Shown here: positions 33,549-41,706 of the stretch, in pieces
How positions within the stretch are numbered: position 1 is the first letter of the stretch
Layout of the letters: every line of letters begins with the position of its first letter
DNA from: Subtercola frigoramans
Lineage (GTDB): Bacteria > Actinomycetota > Actinomycetes > Actinomycetales > Microbacteriaceae
Reading direction: 5' to 3'
Length of the DNA stretch: 64,000 bases
NCBI RefSeq assembly: GCF_016907385.1
Contig: NZ_JAFBBU010000001.1
Span: 1,426,001-1,490,000 of the forward strand
The notes under the pieces: generated by a model
What the model saw: the letters and a program-made list of their open reading frames with translations, nothing else
Databases searched by the model: none
What the model was told of the DNA's origin: nothing
Position numbers and translations under genes: made by a program

Positions 33549-34859
33549 TCAGTTCGTCAGTGAGACGACAGCCTGGGCGACAGTGAAGATCGCCAGGCCC
33601 GCCAGTGAGCCGACGACGGTTCCGTTGATGCGGATGAACTGCAGGTCTTTTCCGACCTGGATCTCGATCTTCTGGCTGGCCTCGCGGCCGTCCCACCGCT
33701 CGACGGTCTCGGCGATGACGGCGGCGATGTCGTGGCGATAGTTCTGCACGAGATGGGCGGCGGCGTTGCCAACCCAGGTGTCGACGGTGAGGGCGAGCCG
33801 GGCATCCGACACCAATCGCGTGCCGACATCGGTGAGGGTGGATTGGATCGACAGGCGAAGCGGGCTTCCCGGGGTGGCCAACGAGGATTGCAATGCCGAC
33901 TTGATCGCGTCCCAGGCCAGGCCGGCCAGTTCCCGCAGGCGAGGGTCGTCGAGCAGGCCCACTTTGACACTTTCGAGGCGGCGCATCATCTCGGGGTCAT
34001 GTTGCAGGTCTGTGCTGAGCTGCAGCAGGTACGCGTCGAGGGCGAGGCGGAGCTGGTGGGTGGGATTCGCCTGCACCGCCTGCACGAACTTCAGCGCTTC
34101 GCGGTAGACACGTTCGTCGACCAGTTTGTCGACGAACGACGGTATCCAGCTGGGCAGGCGCCGCGACACCAGCTCGGTGAACGAGTCGGGATTGGCGGCG
34201 AGCCACTGTTCGGTCTTGTCGACGAGGAGGTCGACAGCGAGGTGATGGTGGCCGGATTCGATCACCTTCTGGGCGAGCTCGCCGATCTGGGCCGACCAGT
34301 CGCGCCCGACCAGGTGCGTTCGCGCCAGGCCTTCGATGACCTCGCGGATCTCGTCGTCGCTCAGGAAGGTGAGGGCGCCCTGCAGCCCACTGGCGAGTTC
34401 CTCGGTGATGCGCTCGGCATTCGCTGGTTTCGAGAGCCAGGTGCCGACCACCCGGGAGACGCCCACATCGGCGAGTTTCTGGCGCACGATCGCCTCGGAG
34501 AGAAAGTTCTCTTCGACGAATTCGCCGAGGCTGGCCCCGATCTCGTTCTTGCGGGTCGGGATGATCGCGGTGTGCGGAATCTTCAGCCCCAGCGGGTAAC
34601 GGAACAGTGCGGTCACGGCGAACCAGTCAGCGAGGGCGCCGACCATGCCACCTTCGGCCGCTGCGCGCACGTACTGCAACCACGGATACCGGGTCTGCAG
34701 CGCGAATGCAACGGCGAAGATCACCGCCATCATGATCAACAGGCTTGTCGCCAGGAGCTTCATGCGGCGAAGTGCCTGCAGCTTCACGAGCTCGTTCGGG
34801 GTCAGCTCGTTCGGGGCCAGTCGATTCGGGGCCAGTGGATTCGGTTGCCCACTGCTCAC
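33549..34859 (-). CDS. DUF445 membrane-anchored protein
   Basis: 436 residues if started at the GTG at 34859, which overlaps the stop region of the upstream helicase gene. It opens with four 5-residue repeats (PNPLA PNRLA PNELT PNELV) coded by a 15-bp tandem repeat at 34791-34850. Next come one hydrophobic helix (LLATSLLIMMAVIFAVAFAL), the DUF445 hallmark AAAEGGMVGALADWFAVTALFR in two parts (AAEGGMVGALADWF; AVTALFRYPLG), a long helical body, and a C-terminal helix (GLAIFTVAQAVVSL). Because of the repeats, the true start could also be one of the GTG/ATG codons up to MKLLATS. Its function is unknown. Confidence 0.82.
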   Translation of the reverse strand: MSSGQPNPLAPNRLAPNELTPNELVKLQALRRMKLLATSLLIMMAVIFAVAFALQTRYPWLQYVRAAAEGGMVGALADWFAVTALFRYPLGLKIPHTAIIPTRKNEIGASLGEFVEENFLSEAIVRQKLADVGVSRVVGTWLSKPANAERITEELASGLQGALTFLSDDEIREVIEGLARTHLVGRDWSAQIGELAQKVIESGHHHLAVDLLVDKTEQWLAANPDSFTELVSRRLPSWIPSFVDKLVDERVYREALKFVQAVQANPTHQLRLALDAYLLQLSTDLQHDPEMMRRLESVKVGLLDDPRLRELAGLAWDAIKSALQSSLATPGSPLRLSIQSTLTDVGTRLVSDARLALTVDTWVGNAAAHLVQNYRHDIAAVIAETVERWDGREASQKIEIQVGKDLQFIRINGTVVGSLAGLAIFTVAQAVVSLTN

Positions 34860-34872
34860 TGTGGGGTCTGGC

Positions 34873-36534
34873 TCACTCGGGGCGTGGTGCGCGGTTGCGC
34901 GAGCGCGTGCGCCTGCGAGGAGCGCTGTTGCCGTCGTGGTGCTCGTGGCCCGCGTGTGCCGGCCCGCTTGCCGGTGCGTCGCCCGATCCGCCTGAAGCGC
35001 CTGAGAAGCTGACGGCAGTCGTGTCGCCGGCCAGGCCGCTGGCCGTGACCTCCGTCGTGGTGGTGGATGCCCCGCTGCCGTTGGGGCGACGGTTGCGCGA
35101 CCTCGGCGGGCGCTCACTTCCCCCTTCACGTGGAGCCCGGTTTGCGCCCGAGCCGCCAGCGTTCGAGGTATTACCGTGTGACCCGCCGGTCGAGCCCTCA
35201 CGCGGAGCGCGGGGCGGTCGATCAGCAGCGTCGACGCCCTTCGCCGGGGGAGTGGGCTTCAGGCGTCCCTTGACGCCTGCCGGAATGTCGAGATCGGTGA
35301 AGAGGTGCGGGGAGGAGGAGTAGGTCTCGACCGGCTCCGGCTGGCCCATGTCGAGTGCCTTGTTGATCAGGGCCCACTTGTGCAGATCATCCCAGTCGAC
35401 GAAGGTGACCGCGATTCCCGTCTTGCCGGCGCGACCGGTCCGACCGGCGCGGTGCAGGTACGTCTTCTCGTCTTCGGGAATGGTGTGGTTGATCACGTGC
35501 GTCACGTCGTTGACGTCGATGCCGCGGGCGGCGACGTCGGTGGCGATCAGAACGTCACGCTTGCCAGCCTTGAACGCGGCCATGGCGCGCTCACGCTGCT
35601 CCTGGTTGAGGTCGCCGTGCACGGCTGCGGCGTTGAAACCGCGGTCGCCGAGTTCTTCGACCAGCCTGGCCGCTGCACGCTTTGTGCGGGTGAAGATGAC
35701 GGTCTTGCCTCGGCCGTTGGCCTGCAGGATGCGCGCGATGACCTCGTCTTTGTCGAGGTTGTGGGCGCGATACACGACGTGCTTGATGTTGGCCTGGGTG
35801 AGACCTTCGTCAGGGTCCGTCGCGCGGATGTGGATCGGGCGCGTCATGAATCGGCGTGCGAGCGCCACGACCGGGCCGGGCATCGTCGCAGAGAAGAGCA
35901 TGGTGTGGCGGCCAGCCGGGGTCTGCGAGAAGAGCTTCTCGACGTCGGCGAGAAAGCCGAGGTCGAGCATCTTGTCTGCCTCATCGAGCACCATTACGCG
36001 AACGTTGGCGAGCGAAAGCAGGCGTTGGCCTGCGAGGTCGAGAAGACGACCGGGCGTACCGACGACGACCTGCGCGCCGGCCTTCAGCTGCTCGATCTGG
36101 CCCTCGTACGATTTGCCGCCATAGATGGCGATGACCGTTGTCGGCCTGTTCTTGGCCGCAAGCTGCAGGTCTTCGGTGACCTGCACGGCGAGTTCACGGG
36201 TTGGCACGACCACGAGGGCCTGCACTCCGGGGGCCGGGTTCTGCCCGAGACTCTGCAGCAATGGGAGGCCGAAGCCGAACGTCTTGCCGGTACCGGTCTT
36301 GGCCTGGCCGATGATGTCCTGGCCCTCGAGGCCGAGCGGGATGGTCTGGGTCTGGATCGGGAACGGGTGGATGATGCCCTTCGACGCCAGCGCGTCGACG
36401 AGGTCCTGGTCGACCTTGAGGTCGCTGAAGGTCGATTCGTCGATGATCGCATCGGGAAGGGTGGGGTCTGGTGCGATCACGTCGATGACGGCGACAGCAT
36501 CGATCGCGTCGGCATTGGGTTCTGTGAATGTCAT
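34873..36534 (-). CDS. DEAD-box ATP-dependent RNA helicase (RhlE/DeaD-like)
   Basis: RNA remodelling helicase, 553 residues from the ATG at 36534. All motifs are present: Q motif (HPFPIQTQTIP), I AKTGTGKT, Ia PTRELAVQ, Ib TPGRLLD, II VLDEADKMLD, III SATMPG, V ATDVAARGIDVNDV and VI HRAGRTGRAGKTG. The C-terminal 170 residues are disordered and rich in Arg, Gly, Ser and Pro, suited to RNA binding. It heads a unit with the DUF445 gene. The 305-bp leader upstream contains hairpins that may matter for cold or auto-regulation. The order helicase - ferritin-like - DUF3107 - adnAB matches mycobacterial rhlE (Rv3211, from memory). Confidence 0.95.
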   Translation of the reverse strand: MTFTEPNADAIDAVAVIDVIAPDPTLPDAIIDESTFSDLKVDQDLVDALASKGIIHPFPIQTQTIPLGLEGQDIIGQAKTGTGKTFGFGLPLLQSLGQNPAPGVQALVVVPTRELAVQVTEDLQLAAKNRPTTVIAIYGGKSYEGQIEQLKAGAQVVVGTPGRLLDLAGQRLLSLANVRVMVLDEADKMLDLGFLADVEKLFSQTPAGRHTMLFSATMPGPVVALARRFMTRPIHIRATDPDEGLTQANIKHVVYRAHNLDKDEVIARILQANGRGKTVIFTRTKRAAARLVEELGDRGFNAAAVHGDLNQEQRERAMAAFKAGKRDVLIATDVAARGIDVNDVTHVINHTIPEDEKTYLHRAGRTGRAGKTGIAVTFVDWDDLHKWALINKALDMGQPEPVETYSSSPHLFTDLDIPAGVKGRLKPTPPAKGVDAADRPPRAPREGSTGGSHGNTSNAGGSGANRAPREGGSERPPRSRNRRPNGSGASTTTTEVTASGLAGDTTAVSFSGASGGSGDAPASGPAHAGHEHHDGNSAPRRRTRSRNRAPRPE

Positions 36535-36839
36535 TGGGGGTGCCCTGTCGTTGTGTGGGCTACGCCTGAAAGAGAAGAGTCCTGAGAAATGCACCTGAAG
36601 TGAACCTGAGGTGCACATCGTGTACTGCTCGGTCACGAAGTGCCCGGATACGCGATTTTCTTCAGAACTAGGGCCGGCGATGGCGCCTGGCTGGGGGGCG
36701 TAGACGCCCCGATTCGTGTCAGGGCTGCATTCAGTTTAGCCGAGCATCCGGAATTCGCCGCCGTGGGGCGTGCAGGGTGCTGTCAGCTGTCACTGAAGTC
36801 ATCGATCGGTAGCCCACTGCCAGCCGGTAGACTCACCGG
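36535..36839. promoter_or_regulatory. 305-bp divergent region with two hairpins, helicase leader
   Basis: No gene is visible here. On the helicase side, TGCACCT (36590-36596) pairs with AGGTGCA (36609-36615). GGGGCG (36695-36700) pairs with CGCCCC (36705-36710) around TAGA. The stretch 36630-36665 is relatively A/T-rich and may hold a promoter. The region lies between the minus-strand RNA helicase gene and the plus-strand ferritin-like gene. Regulation is inferred only from the unusual length and structures. Confidence 0.35.
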
Positions 36840-37556
36840 GTGTTTGACGTTTTCAAGCGCCCAAAGGTGCGCATAGAGGTTCCGCGGCTGAAGCAGCGTC
36901 GGCCTCCAGCGCTGACCGAGCGTGTCAACCTGGCTGAGCTCACGCCGGAGATCGTGCCCTACCTCGGGCAGGCGGCCTACATCCAGCTCTCGGTGTTCGA
37001 GTCTTTGGCGCGTGCGGTGATGCTCGCGCCCAACGTCGGGGCGAAGGAGCTGCTCGGGCCGGCCGCGGGCTTCGCCTTGGGTAAGCATGAAATGCTGACG
37101 GCAGAGCTCCGAAGACTTGTCGCCGAACCGTCGAGCGTCATCGAGCCGTTTGCGCCCGCCATCGACAGGTACGCCGCTGAGATCCGCGGTGCGGACTGGT
37201 TCGAGTCCCTGACGAGCATCTATCTGACCGCAGGGATCCTGGACGACTTCTTCGTGTTGCTGGCAACGGGTCTCGAAGGCGACGTCGGCCCACGCGCGGC
37301 CAGGATCGTTGCCGGTGACGATGGCCGCCAGGTGATCGTGACCATGCTCTCCGACGCGATGTCGGCCGATTCCATGCTCAGCTCGCGGCTTGCACTGTGG
37401 GGGAGGCGACTCGTCGGCGACACACTTCTGGTTGCCCGGTCAGCCATTCACCACAGCGGCAACCCACAGAACGATGAACAGCGGATCGAGCCGGTGTTCA
37501 CGGAGCTGATCGCCAAGCACAGCCGGCGCATGGACGGGCTGGGACTGACCGCCTGA
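36840..37556 (+). CDS. Ferritin-like-fold protein (MiaE-like)
   Basis: All-helical 238-residue protein of the ferritin-like family that accompanies rhlE and DUF3107 in actinobacteria (Rv3210c-like, from memory). Carboxylate/His candidates for a di-metal site: Glu in QLSVFESLAR, GKHEMLTAELRRL, TSIYLTAGILDDFF and the C-terminal region with RIEPVFTELIAKHSRRM. The annotation as tRNA hydroxylase (MiaE-like) used for relatives is not proven. Start: GTG at 36840, since the ATG-like options are absent. It is convergent with the small membrane protein gene 25 bases away. Confidence 0.72.
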   Translation: MFDVFKRPKVRIEVPRLKQRRPPALTERVNLAELTPEIVPYLGQAAYIQLSVFESLARAVMLAPNVGAKELLGPAAGFALGKHEMLTAELRRLVAEPSSVIEPFAPAIDRYAAEIRGADWFESLTSIYLTAGILDDFFVLLATGLEGDVGPRAARIVAGDDGRQVIVTMLSDAMSADSMLSSRLALWGRRLVGDTLLVARSAIHHSGNPQNDEQRIEPVFTELIAKHSRRMDGLGLTA

Positions 37557-37581
37557 GCGGTGCGGTTACTCGAGGATTTGC

Positions 37582-37887
37582 CTAGACTGTTCGCGCTTTC
37601 GGAGACAGCAGGGCACTGAGCTGGGCCCGGTCCCTGCTTCGCCTGGCACGCCCGATGGTCAATGCCGAAACCGAGACGACTGCCGCTGTGAGCAGCAGCG
37701 TCGTCGTCCAGATCCAGCCGCCGTTCCAGGCCCAGCCGAGCCAGGTCAGTGCCTCCCACACGACCGAAGCGGTGGCCGCCCCGATCGCGGGGATGAGGAA
37801 CGCCCCATGCGTGTCTCGCAGCGGAAAGAGGTAGCGTGCGGCCAACCCCAGGATGATTCCGGCCAGCACCACGAAGAGAAGTTCCAT
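37582..37887 (-). CDS. Small membrane protein, 101 residues
   Basis: Hypothetical protein with three hydrophobic segments (about 3-20, 30-50 and 58-78) and a basic C-terminal tail (RARRSRDRAQLSALL). It lies 12 bases downstream of the DUF3107 gene on the same strand, so is probably co-transcribed. No motif allows a function. Coding is supported by the typical G/C-rich third positions and by the tight spacing. Confidence 0.65.
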   Translation of the reverse strand: MELLFVVLAGIILGLAARYLFPLRDTHGAFLIPAIGAATASVVWEALTWLGWAWNGGWIWTTTLLLTAAVVSVSALTIGRARRSRDRAQLSALLSPKARTV

Positions 37888-37899
37888 AGTGAGAAGACC

Positions 37900-38124
37900 C
37901 TAGCCGACGAAGCCGATTCGGCGGGTGTCTTCTGAGCCGATCTCGACGTAGGCGAGGCCGGCTACGGGAACGAGGTAGAGCTTGCCCTTGCTGTCTTTGA
38001 GCGACAGGTGACCGGTGCCGGAGGCGAGTGCGTCAGAGACCAGCTTCTCGATCTCGTCGGGAGTCTGGCTCGACTCGAAGCTGAGTTCTCGGGGAGTCTG
38101 TGTGATGCCGATACGAATTTCCAC
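37900..38124 (-). CDS. DUF3107 protein
   Basis: 74-residue protein of an actinobacterial family (TB9.4/Rv3208A-like, from memory), beginning with EIRIGITQTPRELSFESSQT and containing SLKDSKGKLYLVPVAGLAYVE. Predicted alpha/beta, soluble. Start: GTG at 38124. It is divergent from adnA across 171 bp. Function unknown; conservation next to adnAB is the main clue. Confidence 0.9.
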   Translation of the reverse strand: MEIRIGITQTPRELSFESSQTPDEIEKLVSDALASGTGHLSLKDSKGKLYLVPVAGLAYVEIGSEDTRRIGFVG

Positions 38125-38295
38125 CAGGTGCGCCTTTCAACGGTTGGGTGATCGCGTGTTCTGATCACCACAGCCCAGATTACGACAGTTCCTCCCGGCC
38201 CGATCGCCGCTCCGAGTTCCCCGACCCTTGCCCTGAGCGAACAGCCGGATGATCGGGCCGACCCTCGGCTCGCCTTCGCCGCATCCTGCGCGACG

Positions 38296-41200
38296 ATGGT
38301 GTCACCGGTGCTTGCTAGCGTTTCAGACGTGGACCACGAACCCGAACCTGAAGCTGACGCTGACACCCTGCCGGGTCCAGAAGCGAAGCGCACGGGGCTC
38401 GATGCGTCCCAACGGTCTGTGCTGGAGGTGCCAGTGGGCGATACGGTCGCCGTCATCGGAGCGCCCGGCTCGGGCAAGACGACCGTGCTTGTCGAACTCG
38501 TTGCCGATCGAGTGAAGCGGTTCGGGTTCGCGCCCTCAGAGATCGTTGTGCTCACCCCGACGCGACAGGCCGCAACCCGGCTGAGAGACATTCTCGCCCT
38601 GAGGCTGGCGTCGCCCACGAACGGCCCGCTCGCCCGAACGGTGAATTCTCTCGCCTTCCAGATCGTGCAGGCACAGGCCGCCCGAACAGGGGCCGCGGCG
38701 CCCGCTCTGCTCACTGGCGCGGAGCACGACAGGATCATCGCCGAACTCATCCAGGGCCACCTCGAAACCGATACGGGCCCCGAATGGCCCGATCCGCTGC
38801 GACCTGAAGTGCGGGTGCTTCGCGGTTTCAGAACAGAGCTCCGAGAACTCATGATGCGTGCCACCGAAAACGGGGTCTCGCCGGTACAGCTTGCCGATCT
38901 CGGTCGGCGACACGGCGTCGCTGAGTGGGTGGCAGCTGGCGAATTCGCCGCGGAATACCAGCAGGTCGTCTCGAGCTTTCGTGATTCGTACCTCGATTCT
39001 GCAGAGTTGATCGCGGAGGCTCGCCTGGTGGTTGCGCGCGGTGAGGCCGAGGTGCTCCGCGGTGTGAGACTCGTCGTCGTCGACGACTTCCCCGAGCTTT
39101 CGAGTGGGGCCGTGAATTTTCTCTCGACTCTCGCGCGCAGTGGAGTCGCCATCGTCGCCTTCGGCGATCCCGACATGGCGAGCGCGAGCTTTCGCGGCGG
39201 TTCGACCGACAGCCTGGGGCGCCTGGCCTCGGTGCTCGCCGTTGCGACAGCGCCCACGATCTACCTGCAGGGTGTCTACAGGCATGGCCCGGGCATCCGG
39301 AGTCTGATTCAGCGAGCGACAGCGCGCATCGGTGCTGCGGCGGCCGGGCGCCAGCGGGCAGCGCTGAGTCTCGGTGGCCGCGATGACCCACACGTTGACC
39401 AGGGGCGCGGAGAGTCTCAGGGTGCGGGAGTGACAGCTGCGCCGGCCGGCATAGACAATTCTGTCGTGCGTATCGAAGCGACGTCGTCTGCCGCTGAGGT
39501 GGCACAGATCGCCCAGCTTCTGCGGGAACATCACCTCCTGCGGGGAGTCCCGTGGCGAGAGATGGCAGTCGTCGTGCGATCGGGTGGTGCGATCTCGTCG
39601 TTCGCCAGGGGACTGGCGCTGGCCGAGGTACCGACGGCCACCACAACGGGCGGCCGTGCACTGCGCGACGACTACTCAGCCCGGCATCTCGTCACCGTGA
39701 TCTCTGTCGCGACGGGAGTGCAGGAGCTCGATGACGAGACCATCACCGAGCTGTTGCTGGGGCCGTTCGGTGGCCTCGATGCCGTGTCGCTGCGGCGGCT
39801 GCGGCTCTCACTGCGCCACGAAGAGCTGGCGGGTGGAGGCAATCGCTCAGCCGAGCTGCTGTTGCGGGAGGCCCTTGAGGCACCCGGTCGTCTTGTCACC
39901 ATCGACTCCTCGCCCGCACGCAGGGTCGCACGCCTGGCCGACAGCCTGGCTGTCGTCAGGAGCATGCATGCAAGCGGAGCCAGCATCGAGGAGTTGTTCT
40001 GGTCGGCCTGGAGCCGGAGCGCGCTCCCCGAACTCTGGCTGGCTCAATCCAGGGGCTCGGGAATCCTGGCAGACGAGGCCAACCGCAACCTCGACGGCAT
40101 CGTCGGCCTGTTCACAGCGGCGAAGCGCTTCGTCGAGCGAAGCCCCCACCGCCCCGCAACCGAGTTCCTGATCGACGTTCGCGAGAGCGAAGTGCCAGAG
40201 GACTCTCTCTCACCCCGTTCTGCCGGTGATTCAGTACTCGTCTCCACGCCGACTGGCGTAGTCGGGGTCCAGGTGAAGGTCGTTGTGATCGCCGGCCTCC
40301 AGGAAGCCGTCTGGCCGAATCTTCGTCTTCGCGGTTCGCTGCTGCACCCCGACCGGCTGAGCGCTGTTGTAGCTGGCCTTCCCCCTGCCACTCAACACGC
40401 TCCTGATCAACACATCTCGGGGCAGGTGGCTGCCGCGATCGATGACCGCGCCGAGGTGATGGGCGACGAATTGCGGATGTTCGTGCTCGCGGCCTCCCGG
40501 GCCACCATGCAGACCGTGCTCAGTTGCGTCGCGAACGACGACGAACAGCCGTCCCCGTTCCTTCGGCTCGCTCCCGAGGCTCCGGTGATCGGTCGTGGTG
40601 GAACCAACGGCTCCCCTGTTGCCACACACCCCCTGACCTTGCGGGCCCTGACGGGCACCCTGCGCCGGGAACTCGCCGTGACGGGTGCCCCCGAGGCGGC
40701 GACAGCACTCGCTCGTCTCGCCGCAGAAGACGTGCCCGGTGCGCATCCGACGAGTTGGTATGGGCTGCTCGACCCGTCGACGATGGAGCCCCTCGCCGAC
40801 CTCGACAATCCTGAGGTGTTCGTCGATGTCTCGCCCTCAAAGCTCGAGACCTTCGAGAAATCGCCTCTGGCGTGGTACATCGACAAAGTCTCCGGCAGCA
40901 CGTTCGGCATGGCGGCCAGTATCGGAACGATCGTGCACTCGGTGATGGAAGAGGTGGCGACAATGCCCCAGCCAGACCTGAGTGTGACTGCACTCTGGTC
41001 TCTACTCGAACAACGCTGGAATGAGCTCGACTTCGAGTCACTGTGGCTCGCTGAGAGAGAACGTCGGCGCACGTTCCGGCGCGTGGAGGGTCTCTCCGAG
41101 TATCTCAAGGAGTTCGAACGAAGCGGAGGGGAGCTGGTCGGTGGCGAAGCCGGATTCAGCGTGGAGGTCGGTCGTGCGCGGTTGCGCGGAACGATCGACC

Positions 41201-41706
41201 GTCTCGAGCGCGGTCCGGATGGTGTTGTCAGCGTTGTCGACCTGAAGACCGGTGGTTCCGCTCCGTCTGCATTGGGCGTGGCCGAGCACGCACAGCTCGG
41301 TAGCTACCAGCTCGCACTTCTCGCGGGGGCTGTCACACCCGCGTCGAATGAGACTCGAGCAGAATCTCCAGCAGAATCTCCAGCAGAATCCCGAGCAGAA
41401 TCCCGAGCAGAATCCAAAACGGAGTCGCGAAGCGGGCCCGTCGTCATCGACCCGTCGCAGAACGGCGGAGCCGTGTTGCTCTACGTGGCCCTCAGTGCCG
41501 GCGCAGGATCGAAGAAAGTACTCTACAAGCTGTTGACCCAGCCACCCCTCGACTCCGATTCAGAGCAGTTCTTCCGCGGCCGCATCGAGCGCGCTGCGCT
41601 CGGCATGGCCGGAACCGTCTTCCCCGGCCGTGACGGTCTCGGCGATCGTGACCCCCACGGCTCCTGGCGCTACCGGATCCACCTCGTGAAGGCAGTCTCC
41701 TCGTGA
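38296..41706 (+). CDS. adnA: AdnA-type helicase-nuclease subunit
   Basis: Larger-partner subunit of the actinobacterial AdnAB double-strand-break resection complex, about 1136 residues: N-terminal UvrD-like motor, C-terminal RecB-family nuclease. Walker A GAPGSGKTT is intact, but motif II reads VVVDDFPELS instead of DEYQD, and motif III reads GDPDMASASFRG, so the motor looks degenerate. The nuclease appears intact: GTIVHSVMEE, GTIDRLE, the catalytic VVDLKTGG (Asp982, Lys984) and QLGSYQLAL. A Glu-Ser-Ala repeat near residue 1025 comes from five 12-bp units (41359-41418). The start is uncertain: GTG codons at 38299, 38308 and 38329 are alternatives. It is coupled to adnB by overlapping codons. 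Confidence 0.9.
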   Translation: MVSPVLASVSDVDHEPEPEADADTLPGPEAKRTGLDASQRSVLEVPVGDTVAVIGAPGSGKTTVLVELVADRVKRFGFAPSEIVVLTPTRQAATRLRDILALRLASPTNGPLARTVNSLAFQIVQAQAARTGAAAPALLTGAEHDRIIAELIQGHLETDTGPEWPDPLRPEVRVLRGFRTELRELMMRATENGVSPVQLADLGRRHGVAEWVAAGEFAAEYQQVVSSFRDSYLDSAELIAEARLVVARGEAEVLRGVRLVVVDDFPELSSGAVNFLSTLARSGVAIVAFGDPDMASASFRGGSTDSLGRLASVLAVATAPTIYLQGVYRHGPGIRSLIQRATARIGAAAAGRQRAALSLGGRDDPHVDQGRGESQGAGVTAAPAGIDNSVVRIEATSSAAEVAQIAQLLREHHLLRGVPWREMAVVVRSGGAISSFARGLALAEVPTATTTGGRALRDDYSARHLVTVISVATGVQELDDETITELLLGPFGGLDAVSLRRLRLSLRHEELAGGGNRSAELLLREALEAPGRLVTIDSSPARRVARLADSLAVVRSMHASGASIEELFWSAWSRSALPELWLAQSRGSGILADEANRNLDGIVGLFTAAKRFVERSPHRPATEFLIDVRESEVPEDSLSPRSAGDSVLVSTPTGVVGVQVKVVVIAGLQEAVWPNLRLRGSLLHPDRLSAVVAGLPPATQHAPDQHISGQVAAAIDDRAEVMGDELRMFVLAASRATMQTVLSCVANDDEQPSPFLRLAPEAPVIGRGGTNGSPVATHPLTLRALTGTLRRELAVTGAPEAATALARLAAEDVPGAHPTSWYGLLDPSTMEPLADLDNPEVFVDVSPSKLETFEKSPLAWYIDKVSGSTFGMAASIGTIVHSVMEEVATMPQPDLSVTALWSLLEQRWNELDFESLWLAERERRRTFRRVEGLSEYLKEFERSGGELVGGEAGFSVEVGRARLRGTIDRLERGPDGVVSVVDLKTGGSAPSALGVAEHAQLGSYQLALLAGAVTPASNETRAESPAESPAESRAESRAESKTESRSGPVVIDPSQNGGAVLLYVALSAGAGSKKVLYKLLTQPPLDSDSEQFFRGRIERAALGMAGTVFPGRDGLGDRDPHGSWRYRIHLVKAVSS

